From: Bacteroidia bacterium
GTDB lineage: Bacteria; Bacteroidota; Bacteroidia; Bacteroidales; VadinHA17
Reading direction: 5' to 3'
NCBI GenBank assembly: GCA_026391215.1
Contig: JAPLDX010000018.1
Location: 1 to 45,819 of the forward strand
Length of the DNA stretch: 45,819 nucleotides
This document shows positions 8,960-17,445 of the stretch, piece after piece. A program made the position numbers and the translations under genes. The notes beneath the pieces were generated by a model. That model was not told the origin of the DNA. It did not search any database and worked only from the letters and a program-made list of their open reading frames with translations. Within the stretch, counting starts at the first letter, position 1; the number at the start of each line of letters is the position of its first letter.

Positions 8960-10345
8960 TCAGAACCTGGTATAGGTTAATTCAAATTTTACGGGGAAGT
9001 TGCTGCTATTTGCCTTCAGGATTGCATTCTGAACTGAGCCTTCAGGAAGAGCCAGTTGAAATTCAGGCTTTAATGTACCTTTAGAATCATCCAGGAAATT
9101 TTGTACATATGAGGCTACATTAAAGGTATAATTCCCTGCTGTGGTATCAATCTTTCCGTCATAGAAAGACGTGCTGATACTATAATCAGGGACCAGATAT
9201 GTTTTTCCTGTATTAGTATAATATCCCATATATAAAAGTGACGGGAAAGATGCACCTATGTATGCATCTCCGTCATATTGAACAGGACAGATGATCCTCG
9301 CTTTATTTATATATATTCCTGAAAATGAAGTATCGTTCTTAATATCTTCCAGGCCCGGTAGGACAAACTTTGTGTAAACTCCGTTCAGGCATTGAACATA
9401 TGACAGCGTGTCTTTAATTCCGTCATTAATATGTACAATTTTTTTCCCGGCTTCTGCGGTGCTGTAATCATGCGAATATTTATTGAAGGCAGCATTTTTT
9501 GTTTTGGCATCCAGTATAAGATTTATTGACGAATTGACTGTATCCGCATCATGCATGTACACGGTCAGAACGTGTTTATATGTGCTAAAATTATCTGGCG
9601 GCAAAAGACTTAGCTTAATGAAGGTAGAATTTCCGGCAGATATTAGTTGGAAATACAAACCTTTAAAATAGGAACGGAAATCAGGTTCATCATCATTTTC
9701 ACTATAAAACAGCTTTGTTTTGTCGCGAATGAGATATTCTCCAAATGATGGAGGAAGATCAAGGGTTATGGTATTGACGGTATCTGATCTTAAAACAGGC
9801 AATACAGCCTCAACAGAGTATCCTGTAAGCGGGACCGGCTGGCTGGAAAAATAGGTTGAATCTTTAAATATTTCGTCTGAAATTTCTGATAATCTTATGA
9901 TGTGACCTGCAGATGTATCACCTGATACTTCTTCAAATGTAAGCATCAGCTTAACAGAATCTACTGTGTAAACCCCACTGCCTAATGTATCGTATAACCT
10001 GAGCTGAGAAACAAATTCCGTGATTGTTGTTCCAAAATAAGGATCATAAATCTGTCCCAGATATGAATATTCGGGATTATCAGATTCCAGGGAATCAGAA
10101 TACATTGTATAGGACCTGATACTTAAGGTATCTGTAGAATACATAGATATAAAATCGCTTCCCGGCAATAACTTTCTACCGATAATGGTTCCCTCTTCCT
10201 CGCATGAACTAAAAAGAACCAATATTCCGGCAATAATTGCCAGGGAAAAAGTCTTTAGATAATTAAATGATCTGCCGGATATTATTGAACTATGATAAAA
10301 TCTTGTCATAAAAGTCGTTATAGGCATCAATATATTCTGTTTCAT
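8960..10345 (-). CDS. DUF4270-family lipoprotein
   Basis: A secreted lipoprotein of the Bacteroidota DUF4270 family, function unknown. A hydrophobic signal segment (about residues 34-46) ends in LFSSCEEEG with the lipidated cysteine at 48. The family's early region follows, with GTIIGRKLLPGSDF, the SYTMYSDS segment and YLGQIYDPYFGTT. The rest is beta-rich and ends in the aromatic residue Phe after KFELTYTR. The ATG at 10345 overlaps the upstream gene by 56 bases, and the ATG at 10309 (codon 13) is at least as likely. It is probably exported to the outer membrane. Its place between a GT5-like gene and glmS is suggestive but does not reveal a role. Confidence 0.75.
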   Translation of the reverse strand: MKQNILMPITTFMTRFYHSSIISGRSFNYLKTFSLAIIAGILVLFSSCEEEGTIIGRKLLPGSDFISMYSTDTLSIRSYTMYSDSLESDNPEYSYLGQIYDPYFGTTITEFVSQLRLYDTLGSGVYTVDSVKLMLTFEEVSGDTSAGHIIRLSEISDEIFKDSTYFSSQPVPLTGYSVEAVLPVLRSDTVNTITLDLPPSFGEYLIRDKTKLFYSENDDEPDFRSYFKGLYFQLISAGNSTFIKLSLLPPDNFSTYKHVLTVYMHDADTVNSSINLILDAKTKNAAFNKYSHDYSTAEAGKKIVHINDGIKDTLSYVQCLNGVYTKFVLPGLEDIKNDTSFSGIYINKARIICPVQYDGDAYIGASFPSLLYMGYYTNTGKTYLVPDYSISTSFYDGKIDTTAGNYTFNVASYVQNFLDDSKGTLKPEFQLALPEGSVQNAILKANSSNFPVKFELTYTRF

Positions 10346-11096
10346 TCTTGTATGGAAGTACGGATTTGTTAATTGTCTTAAGGTACTTGCTTAATTCATT
10401 GTTTATTTGTTCGCTTCCGATAATGATTCCGTCGGAATATTTGATCGCCAGTTTTGAAATATTTATAAAATCGGGTTTTTTAAGCATTTTAAGATTTTCC
10501 CCGTCTATTCCGTCAAAACGCAGTTTATCGGCGAACGTCGATCTAAACGGCATTTTAAAGTCATTATTGTAAATTGAATAAATGATTTTATAATTATGGA
10601 ACAGGGGATCGTCACTATATATGTTCCGGAGATAGACAGGAACAAGAGCCGACATCCAGCCATGACAATGTACAATATCCGGAGCCCACCTCAGCTTCTT
10701 CACCGTTTCAATAACACCACGGGCAAAGAAAAGAGCCCGTTCATCGTTATCTTCAAATTCATTCCCGGCAGCATCGGTTACAATATGTTTTCTCTGGAAG
10801 TAATCATCATTATCGATAAAATAGACCTGCATCCTTGCACTCTGGATTGAAGCGACCTTGATAATAAGAGGATGGTCGGTGTCGTCAATTATCAGGTTCA
10901 TTCCGGAAAGTCTTATCACCTCGTGTAACTGATTCCGCCGTTCGTTAATACATCCATAGCGCGGCATGAAAGTGCGAATCTCCTTACCCCTTTCCTGAAT
11001 ACCCTGGGGTAGATATCTTCCGATCTTTGATAATTTGTTTTCCCCTAAATACGGAGTGATCTCCTGTGAAATGAATAATACCTTCCTGCTTTCCAT
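10290..11096 (-). CDS. Short glycogen/starch-synthase-like protein (GT5 N-terminal domain only)
   Basis: A 268-residue protein resembling only the N-terminal Rossmann half of GT5 glycogen synthases: KVLFISQEITPYLGENKLSK, the RYGCINERRNQLHEVI region, PDIVHCHGWMSALVPVYL and a middle segment ending near IIIGSEQINNELSKYL. The C-terminal GT-B half is absent, and the KTGGL-type ADP-glucose motif is replaced by a segment reading ENKLSKIG. It is therefore unlikely to polymerise glucose. Bacteroidota commonly keep this short protein divergent from panC, as here. The ATG at 11096 starts directly before the conserved KVLFISQE strand, so it is preferred to 11132. Activity unknown. Confidence 0.75.
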   Translation of the reverse strand: MESRKVLFISQEITPYLGENKLSKIGRYLPQGIQERGKEIRTFMPRYGCINERRNQLHEVIRLSGMNLIIDDTDHPLIIKVASIQSARMQVYFIDNDDYFQRKHIVTDAAGNEFEDNDERALFFARGVIETVKKLRWAPDIVHCHGWMSALVPVYLRNIYSDDPLFHNYKIIYSIYNNDFKMPFRSTFADKLRFDGIDGENLKMLKKPDFINISKLAIKYSDGIIIGSEQINNELSKYLKTINKSVLPYKNETEYIDAYNDFYDKILS

Positions 11097-11182
11097 TACC
11101 TGCCTCGATAACCTCTTCGTAATAAGGTGCAAAGATAATAATAAAAAATGAGATAACTTACAAATTGTAAATCCGGAACAGT

Positions 11183-11190
11183 TAGCTTTG
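11183..11190 (+). promoter_or_regulatory. Putative panC promoter -7 element (TAGCTTTG)
   Basis: TAGCTTTG matches the Bacteroidota -7 consensus TAnnTTTG and lies 18 bases before the panC ATG. The -33 region about 20 bases upstream (ACTTACAAATTG) has no clean TTTG, so the promoter is only partly supported. The gap 11097-11208 must also hold a minus-strand promoter, which I could not place. Confidence 0.4.
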
Positions 11191-11208
11191 CATGTTAAAT
11201 TTTCTTAA

Positions 11209-12066
11209 ATGAAGGTTATAAGTACTATTAAAGAGCTTCAGTCAACGCTTAAGAACCTGCATCAATCTCCTGTCGGATTTGTACCGACAATGGGAGCCTT
11301 GCATAAAGGCCATCTTTCTCTTGTGAATGCTGCGACCAGTCAGTGTCCTCTTGTGGTTGTAAGCATTTATGTCAATCCAACCCAGTTTAATAATAAGGAG
11401 GATCTCAGGAAATATCCCCGTCCTTTGAAAAAAGATCTTTCGCTTCTCGGGAAAGTGCTCAGAAATAATGATATTGTCTTTACGCCAGATGATAAAGAAA
11501 TGTATCCGGCTGAAGATAAAAGGATCTTCCGTTTCGGTAATCTCGATAATATTATGGAAGCTCTTCATCGTCCTGGCCATTTCAATGGTGTCACCCAGAT
11601 AGTCAGCAGATTTTTTGAAATAATTCGTCCCGACCTTGCATTTTTCGGGCAGAAAGACTTCCAGCAGGTAGCTGTAATTAAAGAGCTGGTCAGACAGAAC
11701 CGGTACAAAGTCAAAATTGCAGTGAATCCTATAATCCGTGAACCCGACGGTCTTGCTATGAGCAGCAGAAACGCGCTGCTTGAACCTTCGGTTAGGAAAA
11801 ATGCCCCTGTTATACATAAAGCAATCTATACAGCATCAGTAATGCTGGAGGGGAAGGATATCCCTGAAATCAGGGATTATGTAAGGAAAACAATTGAAAA
11901 GAAAGCAGGATTCAGTGTTGAGTATTTTGAAATTGTTGATGATAAGAAGCTTGTTCCCGTCAGTTCAAAAAAACAAATGAAAAAAGGGAATAGTTATTAT
12001 GGCTGTATTGCTGTGAGGGCAGGAAAGATAAGGCTTATTGATAATATCGAATTCCAATTGGTGTGA
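11209..12066 (+). CDS. panC: Pantothenate synthetase
   Basis: Condenses pantoate with beta-alanine using ATP, the last step to pantothenate and CoA. The 285-residue length is normal. The HIGH-type nucleotide motif PTMGALHKGH is at residues 26-35, followed by VSIYVNPTQF, the FFGQKDFQQ motif with its pantoate- and ATP-contacting residues, and the SSRN motif in AMSSRNALL. panD follows 54 bases downstream and supplies the beta-alanine, so the pair is functionally coupled. The divergent neighbour is the short GT5-like gene, an arrangement common in this phylum. Confidence 0.96.
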   Translation: MKVISTIKELQSTLKNLHQSPVGFVPTMGALHKGHLSLVNAATSQCPLVVVSIYVNPTQFNNKEDLRKYPRPLKKDLSLLGKVLRNNDIVFTPDDKEMYPAEDKRIFRFGNLDNIMEALHRPGHFNGVTQIVSRFFEIIRPDLAFFGQKDFQQVAVIKELVRQNRYKVKIAVNPIIREPDGLAMSSRNALLEPSVRKNAPVIHKAIYTASVMLEGKDIPEIRDYVRKTIEKKAGFSVEYFEIVDDKKLVPVSSKKQMKKGNSYYGCIAVRAGKIRLIDNIEFQLV

Positions 12067-12088
12067 ATCAAAAGGATGATTAACTTTG
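12057..12088 (+). promoter_or_regulatory. Putative panD promoter (ATTG, 20-base spacer, TAACTTTG)
   Basis: TAACTTTG at 12081-12088 fits the Bacteroidota -7 consensus TAnnTTTG. ATTG at 12057-12060, partly inside the panC 3' end, stands 20 bases before it, the usual spacing for the -33 box. A start site about 7 bases downstream would give a leader of roughly 25 bases to the panD ATG. This would let panD be expressed independently of panC. Confidence 0.5.
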
Positions 12089-12120
12089 CCATGTTATTTT
12101 GATTTATTTTATACCCTAAT

Positions 12121-12471
12121 ATGATTATAGAAGTATTAAAGTCCAAGATCCACAGGGTGACGGTTACTGAAGCAAACCTGAACTATATCGGAAGCATCAC
12201 CATTGATGAAGATCTGATGGATGCATCGAATATAATTCAAAATGAGAAAGTCCAGGTTCTGAACCTGAATAACGGGGAACGTTTTGAAACATATGTCATA
12301 AAAGGTAAAAGAGGATCCGGTGATATCTGCGTTAACGGCGCTGCTGCCCGGAAAGTCTTAACCGGTGATATATTGCTGATCATGTCTTATGCCTTTATGG
12401 AACCCAAAGAAGCTAAATCGTTCAATCCGGCCATTATTTTCCCCGATACAAAAACAAATAAACTGATCTGA
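12121..12471 (+). CDS. panD: Aspartate 1-decarboxylase (pyruvoyl enzyme)
   Basis: Makes beta-alanine from aspartate. The 116-residue proenzyme has the self-cleavage site Gly24-Ser25 in NYIGSITID, where Ser25 becomes the pyruvoyl cofactor. The [11 protein letters not shown] block carries the conserved Arg and Tyr of the active site, and [24 protein letters not shown] is the usual second half. It follows panC with its own likely promoter, and a membrane-protein gene starts 2 bases after its stop. Confidence 0.96.
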   Translation: MIIEVLKSKIHRVTVTEANLNYIGSITIDEDLMDASNIIQNEKVQVLNLNNGERFETYVIKGKRGSGDICVNGAAARKVLTGDILLIMSYAFMEPKEAKSFNPAIIFPDTKTNKLI

Positions 12472-12473
12472 TT

Positions 12474-13490
12474 TTGAAAAAGATCATCATACAGGTGCTG
12501 AAGTTTCTCGGATTTCTTGCTGTAGGGATATTCCTGTTGTGGCTGGCTTTCCGTAACGTTGACTTTAAAAGCCTCGCCAAAAACCTCAGGGAAGCAAATT
12601 ATTACTGGCTGATCCTGTCGGTTTTCTTCGGTTTCGTGGCTTTTATGAGCCGTGCCCGCCGATGGCAGCTCCTTATTCATCCGCTTGACTATCACCCTTC
12701 ATTCTGGCACACCTTCCATGCTATGATGATCGGTTACCTGGCAAATCTTGCCCTTCCAAGAATAGGAGAAATAACACGGTGCGTAGCACTGGGGAAAAAA
12801 GAAAAGCTGGCAGTTGACAAACTTATAGGAACTGTAATCATTGAACGTACAATTGATTTATTTTCGATCCTGATACTCCTTGTAATAATTATTTTTACCA
12901 GCGGATCGATCATTAATGAGTTTCTTAAAGAAAGCATCTTCATACCCTTCAGGGATAAAGTCCTTTCAGTGGTTAACTTATCATGGATCTTCTGGGCGCT
13001 TCTGATACTTGTATTTATTATTGCCCTGTACCTGATTATACGATACAGACAAAACCTGCGGAAAATAAGGTTTTTTTCAAAGATGTTTGATATCGCAAAA
13101 GGCATAATAAGCGGACTTAAAACTATCGCCAATCTGGAAAGAAAATGGGAATTTATTTTACATACCTTCATTATCTGGATCAGTTATGCCCTAATGACAT
13201 GGGTAGTCGTATTCTCCATTGAAAGCACATCACATATTTCGTTCTGGAATTCTCTTGTCATACTGGTAATCGGCGGACTGGGAATGTCGGTCCCTGTACA
13301 GGGCGGATTCGGGGCATTCCATTATGCCGTATCACGGGCACTCGTTGTTATAGAGGGGGTAAGCCTTGAGGATGGACTCACTTTTGCTTTACTTACGCAT
13401 GAATCGCAGATTATTTTTGAAATAATCATCGGGATTTTTTCAATATATATTATGTACGGTTGGCACAAAAAAGTAAGAAGCAATGGCTAA
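12474..13490 (+). CDS. Flippase-like membrane protein (LPG synthase transmembrane domain family)
   Basis: An integral membrane protein of 338 residues of the PF03706/UPF0104 type. Hydrophobic segments lie near residues 5-25, 40-58, 78-95, 120-145, 162-185, 220-245, 255-275 and 305-330. The GGLGMSVPVQGGFGAFHYAVS loop is the family hallmark. There is no soluble lysyltransferase domain, so it is not an LPG synthase; relatives are thought to move or flip lipids, but the substrate here is unknown. The start is a TTG at 12474, 2 bases after the panD stop. No in-frame ATG occurs before the first membrane segment. Its last 8 bases overlap radA. Confidence 0.78.
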   Translation: MKKIIIQVLKFLGFLAVGIFLLWLAFRNVDFKSLAKNLREANYYWLILSVFFGFVAFMSRARRWQLLIHPLDYHPSFWHTFHAMMIGYLANLALPRIGEITRCVALGKKEKLAVDKLIGTVIIERTIDLFSILILLVIIIFTSGSIINEFLKESIFIPFRDKVLSVVNLSWIFWALLILVFIIALYLIIRYRQNLRKIRFFSKMFDIAKGIISGLKTIANLERKWEFILHTFIIWISYALMTWVVVFSIESTSHISFWNSLVILVIGGLGMSVPVQGGFGAFHYAVSRALVVIEGVSLEDGLTFALLTHESQIIFEIIIGIFSIYIMYGWHKKVRSNG

Positions 13491-14844
13491 ATCCAAAACC
13501 GTTTTTGTCTGTCAGAATTGCGGTGTAGAATCTGCAAAATGGATAGGAAGATGCCCTTCATGCAAAGAGTGGAACACTTACCATGAAGAGATAATTGCCC
13601 CGGCTTCATCAAAAAGTCTTTCATTTGCTACTGACAGGGAGAAAAGTAAACCTGAGCTTCTCGATAATATCAAAGCAGATGAAAAAAACCGTCATAAAAC
13701 CGGTATCTCTGAGCTCGACAGGATCCTTGGAGGAGGAATGGTCGGCGGATCTCTGATTCTTCTCGGGGGAGAACCCGGTGTCGGAAAATCAACACTTGCA
13801 CTCCAGTTGGCCCTTGCATTGAAAAATACAACAATATTATATGTATCGGGGGAAGAGAGCAATGAGCAAATAAGCCTGAGGGCCCGCCGCCTTAAAGGCT
13901 CCAATCCATTGTGCTACGTACTCAGCGAAACAGAACTTGAAAATATTCTTGCCTATTCTGAGAACCTGAAACCGGGACTTATAATCATTGACTCCATTCA
14001 GACTATCAGTAACGGTATGCTGGAATCATCAGCCGGCTCAGTATCACAGGTAAGGGAGTGTGCGGCTCAGCTTCTCAAATATTCCAAAATATCAGGCATC
14101 CCTGTCTTTCTCATCGGCCATATTACAAAGGACGGAACCCTGGCAGGACCAAAAGTGCTTGAGCATATTGTTGATGTCGTCCTCTATTTTGAAGGAGATA
14201 ATAATTATGTTTACAGGATCCTGCGTTCAGTAAAGAACAGGTACGGATCGACCTCCGAGCTTGGCATATTCGAAATGGGTGAATCAGGCCTGAAAGAGGT
14301 AAATAATCCATCTGATCTGTTTATTAATCAACACGATGAATCGTTGAGCGGGATTTCAATTGCTGCCACTGTTGACGGTCTTCGTCCCTTCCTTATTGAA
14401 ACTCAGGCTCTCGTCAGCAGTGCTGTTTACGGAACGCCCCAGAGAAGCTCTACCGGATTTGATATACGAAGGCTTAACATGCTGCTTGCGGTGCTCGAGA
14501 AAAGGGCTGGCTTCAGGCTGGGGATAAAGGATGTTTTCCTTAACATTGCCGGGGGCATAAAAGTGAATGATCCTGCTATTGATCTTGCAATAATCAGCTC
14601 GGTGCTGTCATCAAATCTTGATATTCCGATTTCAAGGGAAGTCTGTTTTGCAGGAGAAACAGGGCTTTCGGGAGAAATCCGTCCGGTATCCAGGATCGAA
14701 CAACGTATAAGAGAGGCTTCAAAAATGGGATTTAAAAAGATCTGCCTTTCGAAGTATCACAGGAATGTTGATATAAAAGGGATTGAAATCGAAGTGGTAC
14801 ATGTAGGGAAGATTGAACATCTGGTAAGGTCGTTATTCAGCTGA
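13483..14844 (+). CDS. radA: DNA repair/recombination ATPase RadA
   Basis: A 453-residue RecA-related helicase that promotes branch migration of recombination intermediates. A C4 zinc finger is formed by C10, C13, C24 and C27. Walker A GGEPGVGKST spans 95-104, and a Walker B-like segment reads LIIIDSIQT. The RadA-specific KNRYG motif is at 251-255. The C-terminal Lon-protease-like domain includes GGIKVNDPAIDLAI but no protease catalytic pair is expected. The start overlaps the upstream membrane-protein gene by 8 bases, implying translational coupling in a panD-flippase-radA transcript. Confidence 0.96.
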   Translation: MAKSKTVFVCQNCGVESAKWIGRCPSCKEWNTYHEEIIAPASSKSLSFATDREKSKPELLDNIKADEKNRHKTGISELDRILGGGMVGGSLILLGGEPGVGKSTLALQLALALKNTTILYVSGEESNEQISLRARRLKGSNPLCYVLSETELENILAYSENLKPGLIIIDSIQTISNGMLESSAGSVSQVRECAAQLLKYSKISGIPVFLIGHITKDGTLAGPKVLEHIVDVVLYFEGDNNYVYRILRSVKNRYGSTSELGIFEMGESGLKEVNNPSDLFINQHDESLSGISIAATVDGLRPFLIETQALVSSAVYGTPQRSSTGFDIRRLNMLLAVLEKRAGFRLGIKDVFLNIAGGIKVNDPAIDLAIISSVLSSNLDIPISREVCFAGETGLSGEIRPVSRIEQRIREASKMGFKKICLSKYHRNVDIKGIEIEVVHVGKIEHLVRSLFS

Positions 14845-14851
14845 AAATAAC

Positions 14852-14967
14852 ATGTACCCACCCCCCGACCCCCTCCCTACTTCGTAAGGAGGGGGTGTAA
14901 AGTATTATATGTCAGCTATTTCCCCCTCCTTGCGACAGCAGGGAGGGGGATTAAGGGGGTGGGTACG
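14852..14967. repeat. C-tract palindromic element, type 1, copy A
   Basis: Lies between the convergent radA and PBP genes. The outer arms CATGTACCCACCCCC and GGGGGTGGGTACGTG are inverted with one mismatch in 15. Inside are two hairpins that are approximately reverse complements of one another: CCCCCTCCCTAC with GTAAGGAGGGGG, and CCCCCTCCTTGC with GCAGGGAGGGGG. The total is about 115 bases, and its high GC stands out against AT-rich surroundings. Copies with the same layout lie at 36949 and 41038. It could also act as a bidirectional terminator here. Confidence 0.8.
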
Positions 14968-14971
14968 TGTC

Positions 14972-17323
14972 CTAATATCTATCCCTCAGCGGATTATCCC
15001 TCCTTGAACTTTCCCGTCTGACCTTTTCACAATCGAGCTCCATATTGAAGCCGGATGGACGTTCGAACTCATCTGTTTCCATGATCCCGAACTCCGGATC
15101 ATCATATATTTTTCTCAGGAAAATAGCGAGAATAGGCAAAGCCATTTCTGCTCCCTGCCCTTCTGTGAGGGTTTCAAAATGTATGGCCTGGTCTTCCCAT
15201 CCGCTCCATACACCTCCAACAAGATTTGGAGTTATTCCCATGAACCATCCGTTCGCCTGGTTTTGTGTTGTTCCAGTCTTCCCTCCGATCTGGTTTAACA
15301 GGTTATATGGCTCAAGTCTCATTCTTCGTCCCGAACCGGTTAGAACAACACCCTGCAAAAGGCTAAGCATCAGATAAGCCGTCTCTTCACTCAGAACTTC
15401 CTCAATCTTGGGCGTGAACCTGGAAATAACATTTCCGTTTTTATCCTCAATGCGGGTTACATACATCGGCCGGGTATAGACTCCTTTATTTGCAAAGGTT
15501 CCGTATGCCCCCACCATCTCTTCAAGCTTTATATCAGAGGTACCCAGGAAAATTGAATATACAGGATCAATGAAGCTCCTGACTCCCATTTTGTGCATAA
15601 GATCGACTACTGCAGTGGGTCTGAATTGTTCCATTAGCCAGGCCGAAATATAGTTTTCGGATTGCGCCAGTCCCCATTTCAATGTTACCATTTTCCCATG
15701 ATATGCTTTTGGCCCTGAGCTTCTTGGTGTCCAGGTCGTATCATTTACCACATCCTCAAATGAACGGGGAATATTTTCAACCTCATAGCATGGAGAATAA
15801 CCATTCTGCATTGCAATAGTATAAAGGAAGGGTTTGATGGTGCTACCGACCTGTTTCCTTTGCTGAGTAACAGCATCCCATTTGAAATACCTGAAATCTG
15901 GTCCTCCCACATAAGCTTTAACATGCCCGTTATGCGGATCTTCTACCATGAAAGAAGATCTGACAAAATATTTATAGTATCTGATAGAATCAAGCGGAGT
16001 CATTATTGTATCCCGTTCGCCTTTCCATGAAAAGATTTTCATCTTCACGGGCGTATTAAAGGCAAGCAAAATGGAATCTTCAGGAACCCCTCTGGCCCTC
16101 ATCACATAATACCTGTCGCTCTGCTTTAATGAATTCATTATCAGCACATCAATCTCATCTTTTGTCAGGTCGTCGGAATAAGGGGGATTCTTAAAAGTCT
16201 TTGTTCTTTCGTAGAAACCGGGCTGAACGTCCTTTGAAAGATGTTCAATAAGTGCTTCTTCTGCATATTGCTGCATTTTCGAATTAACCGTGGTATAGAT
16301 TTTCAGGCCGTCCTTATAAATATCATAGTTTGAACCGTCCGGTTTTTTATTTTTGTTGCACCATCCGTAAAGAGGATTATTTCCCCATTCCCATAATGCA
16401 TCCTCATAGGATGATTCCCTGACATATTTGCTCTTATCGGGTTCCGGACGCCGCATTGTGTTGCGGAGATATTCCCGCAGATAAGTGGCCGGACCTGTAT
16501 TATGATCTTCAATCTGGAAATCGAGTTCAATAGGCAGTTTTTTGACCGAGTCAGCAACTGAGGCATCGATATAACCGTATTTTGCCATCTGGGAGATCAC
16601 AACATTCCTCCTTTTGAACATGCGGTCATTGTACTTCTGAGGATTATATGCACTCGAATTCTTAAGCATGCCAATAAGCACAGCTGCCTCCTGAATATTA
16701 AGAGAATCGGGAGTGGTATTGAAATAGACCCTGGATGCCGAACGTATACCAATAGCTTGATACAGGAAGTCATATTTATTAAGGTACATGGCAATTATTT
16801 CTTCCTTTGTATAGCTTTTTTCAAGCTTGACGGCTGTCTGCCATTCCTTGAATTTGGAAACTCCAAGCCTTATAGTTCTTGTTATGGAGGAAACTCTTGC
16901 TGTATCCCTGGGATAGAGCAGCTTTGCAAGCTGCTGTGTTATTGTGCTTCCTCCTCCGGTATTCTGGCCAAGAAGAATAGTCTTGACTACAGCCCGTGCC
17001 AATCCGCGTATATCAATTCCCGAGTGCCTGTAGTATCTTATGTCCTCTGTAGTAATTAATGCATCGACGAGATAGGGCGACAGATCCTTGTAATCGGTCC
17101 ATGTTCTGTTTTCAATGCTGATCTTGCCAAGGAGCACCTCATCTTCAGAATAAACCTCCGCGGCTAAAAAATATTCCGGGTTTTCAAGTTCACTGAAAGA
17201 GGGCATTGTCCCAAGCTTTTCATTTGAAATAAGAATAAACAGAGTAACGACGAATACAACAGGCAATATGAATATGATCCAAAACCATATCAGGTATTTT
17301 CGATTGCCTGTTTTATCTTTCAT
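14972..17323 (-). CDS. mrcA: Penicillin-binding protein 1A-type bifunctional transglycosylase/transpeptidase
   Basis: A class A PBP of 783 residues that polymerises and cross-links peptidoglycan in the periplasm. A short cytoplasmic start is followed by one membrane anchor (about 10-33). The GT51 domain has its catalytic Glu at 93 in ITTEDIRYYRHSGID and the GGGSTITQQLAKLL motif. The transpeptidase domain has S494-x-x-K497 in GSTIKPF, the SEN triad in LAQSENYISA and KTGTTQNQANGW. The C-terminal stretch after about 760 is charged. It is convergent with radA across a palindromic element and divergent from topA, and appears monocistronic. Confidence 0.94.
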   Translation of the reverse strand: MKDKTGNRKYLIWFWIIFILPVVFVVTLFILISNEKLGTMPSFSELENPEYFLAAEVYSEDEVLLGKISIENRTWTDYKDLSPYLVDALITTEDIRYYRHSGIDIRGLARAVVKTILLGQNTGGGSTITQQLAKLLYPRDTARVSSITRTIRLGVSKFKEWQTAVKLEKSYTKEEIIAMYLNKYDFLYQAIGIRSASRVYFNTTPDSLNIQEAAVLIGMLKNSSAYNPQKYNDRMFKRRNVVISQMAKYGYIDASVADSVKKLPIELDFQIEDHNTGPATYLREYLRNTMRRPEPDKSKYVRESSYEDALWEWGNNPLYGWCNKNKKPDGSNYDIYKDGLKIYTTVNSKMQQYAEEALIEHLSKDVQPGFYERTKTFKNPPYSDDLTKDEIDVLIMNSLKQSDRYYVMRARGVPEDSILLAFNTPVKMKIFSWKGERDTIMTPLDSIRYYKYFVRSSFMVEDPHNGHVKAYVGGPDFRYFKWDAVTQQRKQVGSTIKPFLYTIAMQNGYSPCYEVENIPRSFEDVVNDTTWTPRSSGPKAYHGKMVTLKWGLAQSENYISAWLMEQFRPTAVVDLMHKMGVRSFIDPVYSIFLGTSDIKLEEMVGAYGTFANKGVYTRPMYVTRIEDKNGNVISRFTPKIEEVLSEETAYLMLSLLQGVVLTGSGRRMRLEPYNLLNQIGGKTGTTQNQANGWFMGITPNLVGGVWSGWEDQAIHFETLTEGQGAEMALPILAIFLRKIYDDPEFGIMETDEFERPSGFNMELDCEKVRRESSRRDNPLRDRY

Positions 17324-17380
17324 AAGGGGGGAATATTTGTCTCAAAAATAGTAAAATATTAAAGAAACTTAACGGTTTAT

Positions 17381-17412
17381 TTTGAAGTTTGGTCTCTAAA
17401 TGATTTACTTTG
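17381..17412 (+). promoter_or_regulatory. Putative topA promoter (TTTG, 20-base spacer, TTACTTTG)
   Basis: TTTG at 17381-17384 and TTACTTTG at 17405-17412 are separated by 20 bases, matching the Bacteroidota -33/-7 layout with one mismatch in the -7 box. The expected start site leaves a leader of about 27 bases to the topA ATG. The rest of the gap 17324-17445 is AT-rich, and I see no other element in it. Confidence 0.55.
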
Positions 17413-17445
17413 CCGTGTTTTTTAACTGAAATAATCTCGCTTTAG

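Noticed and set aside
11242..11817. Minus-strand open frame of 191 codons opposite panC
   Set aside because: It is antisense to a complete panC and has no recognisable motif.
14852..14967. Element A as an ordinary rho-independent terminator of radA
   Set aside because: It has the same nested layout as copies in non-terminal positions and no T run after the hairpins. A termination side effect remains possible.
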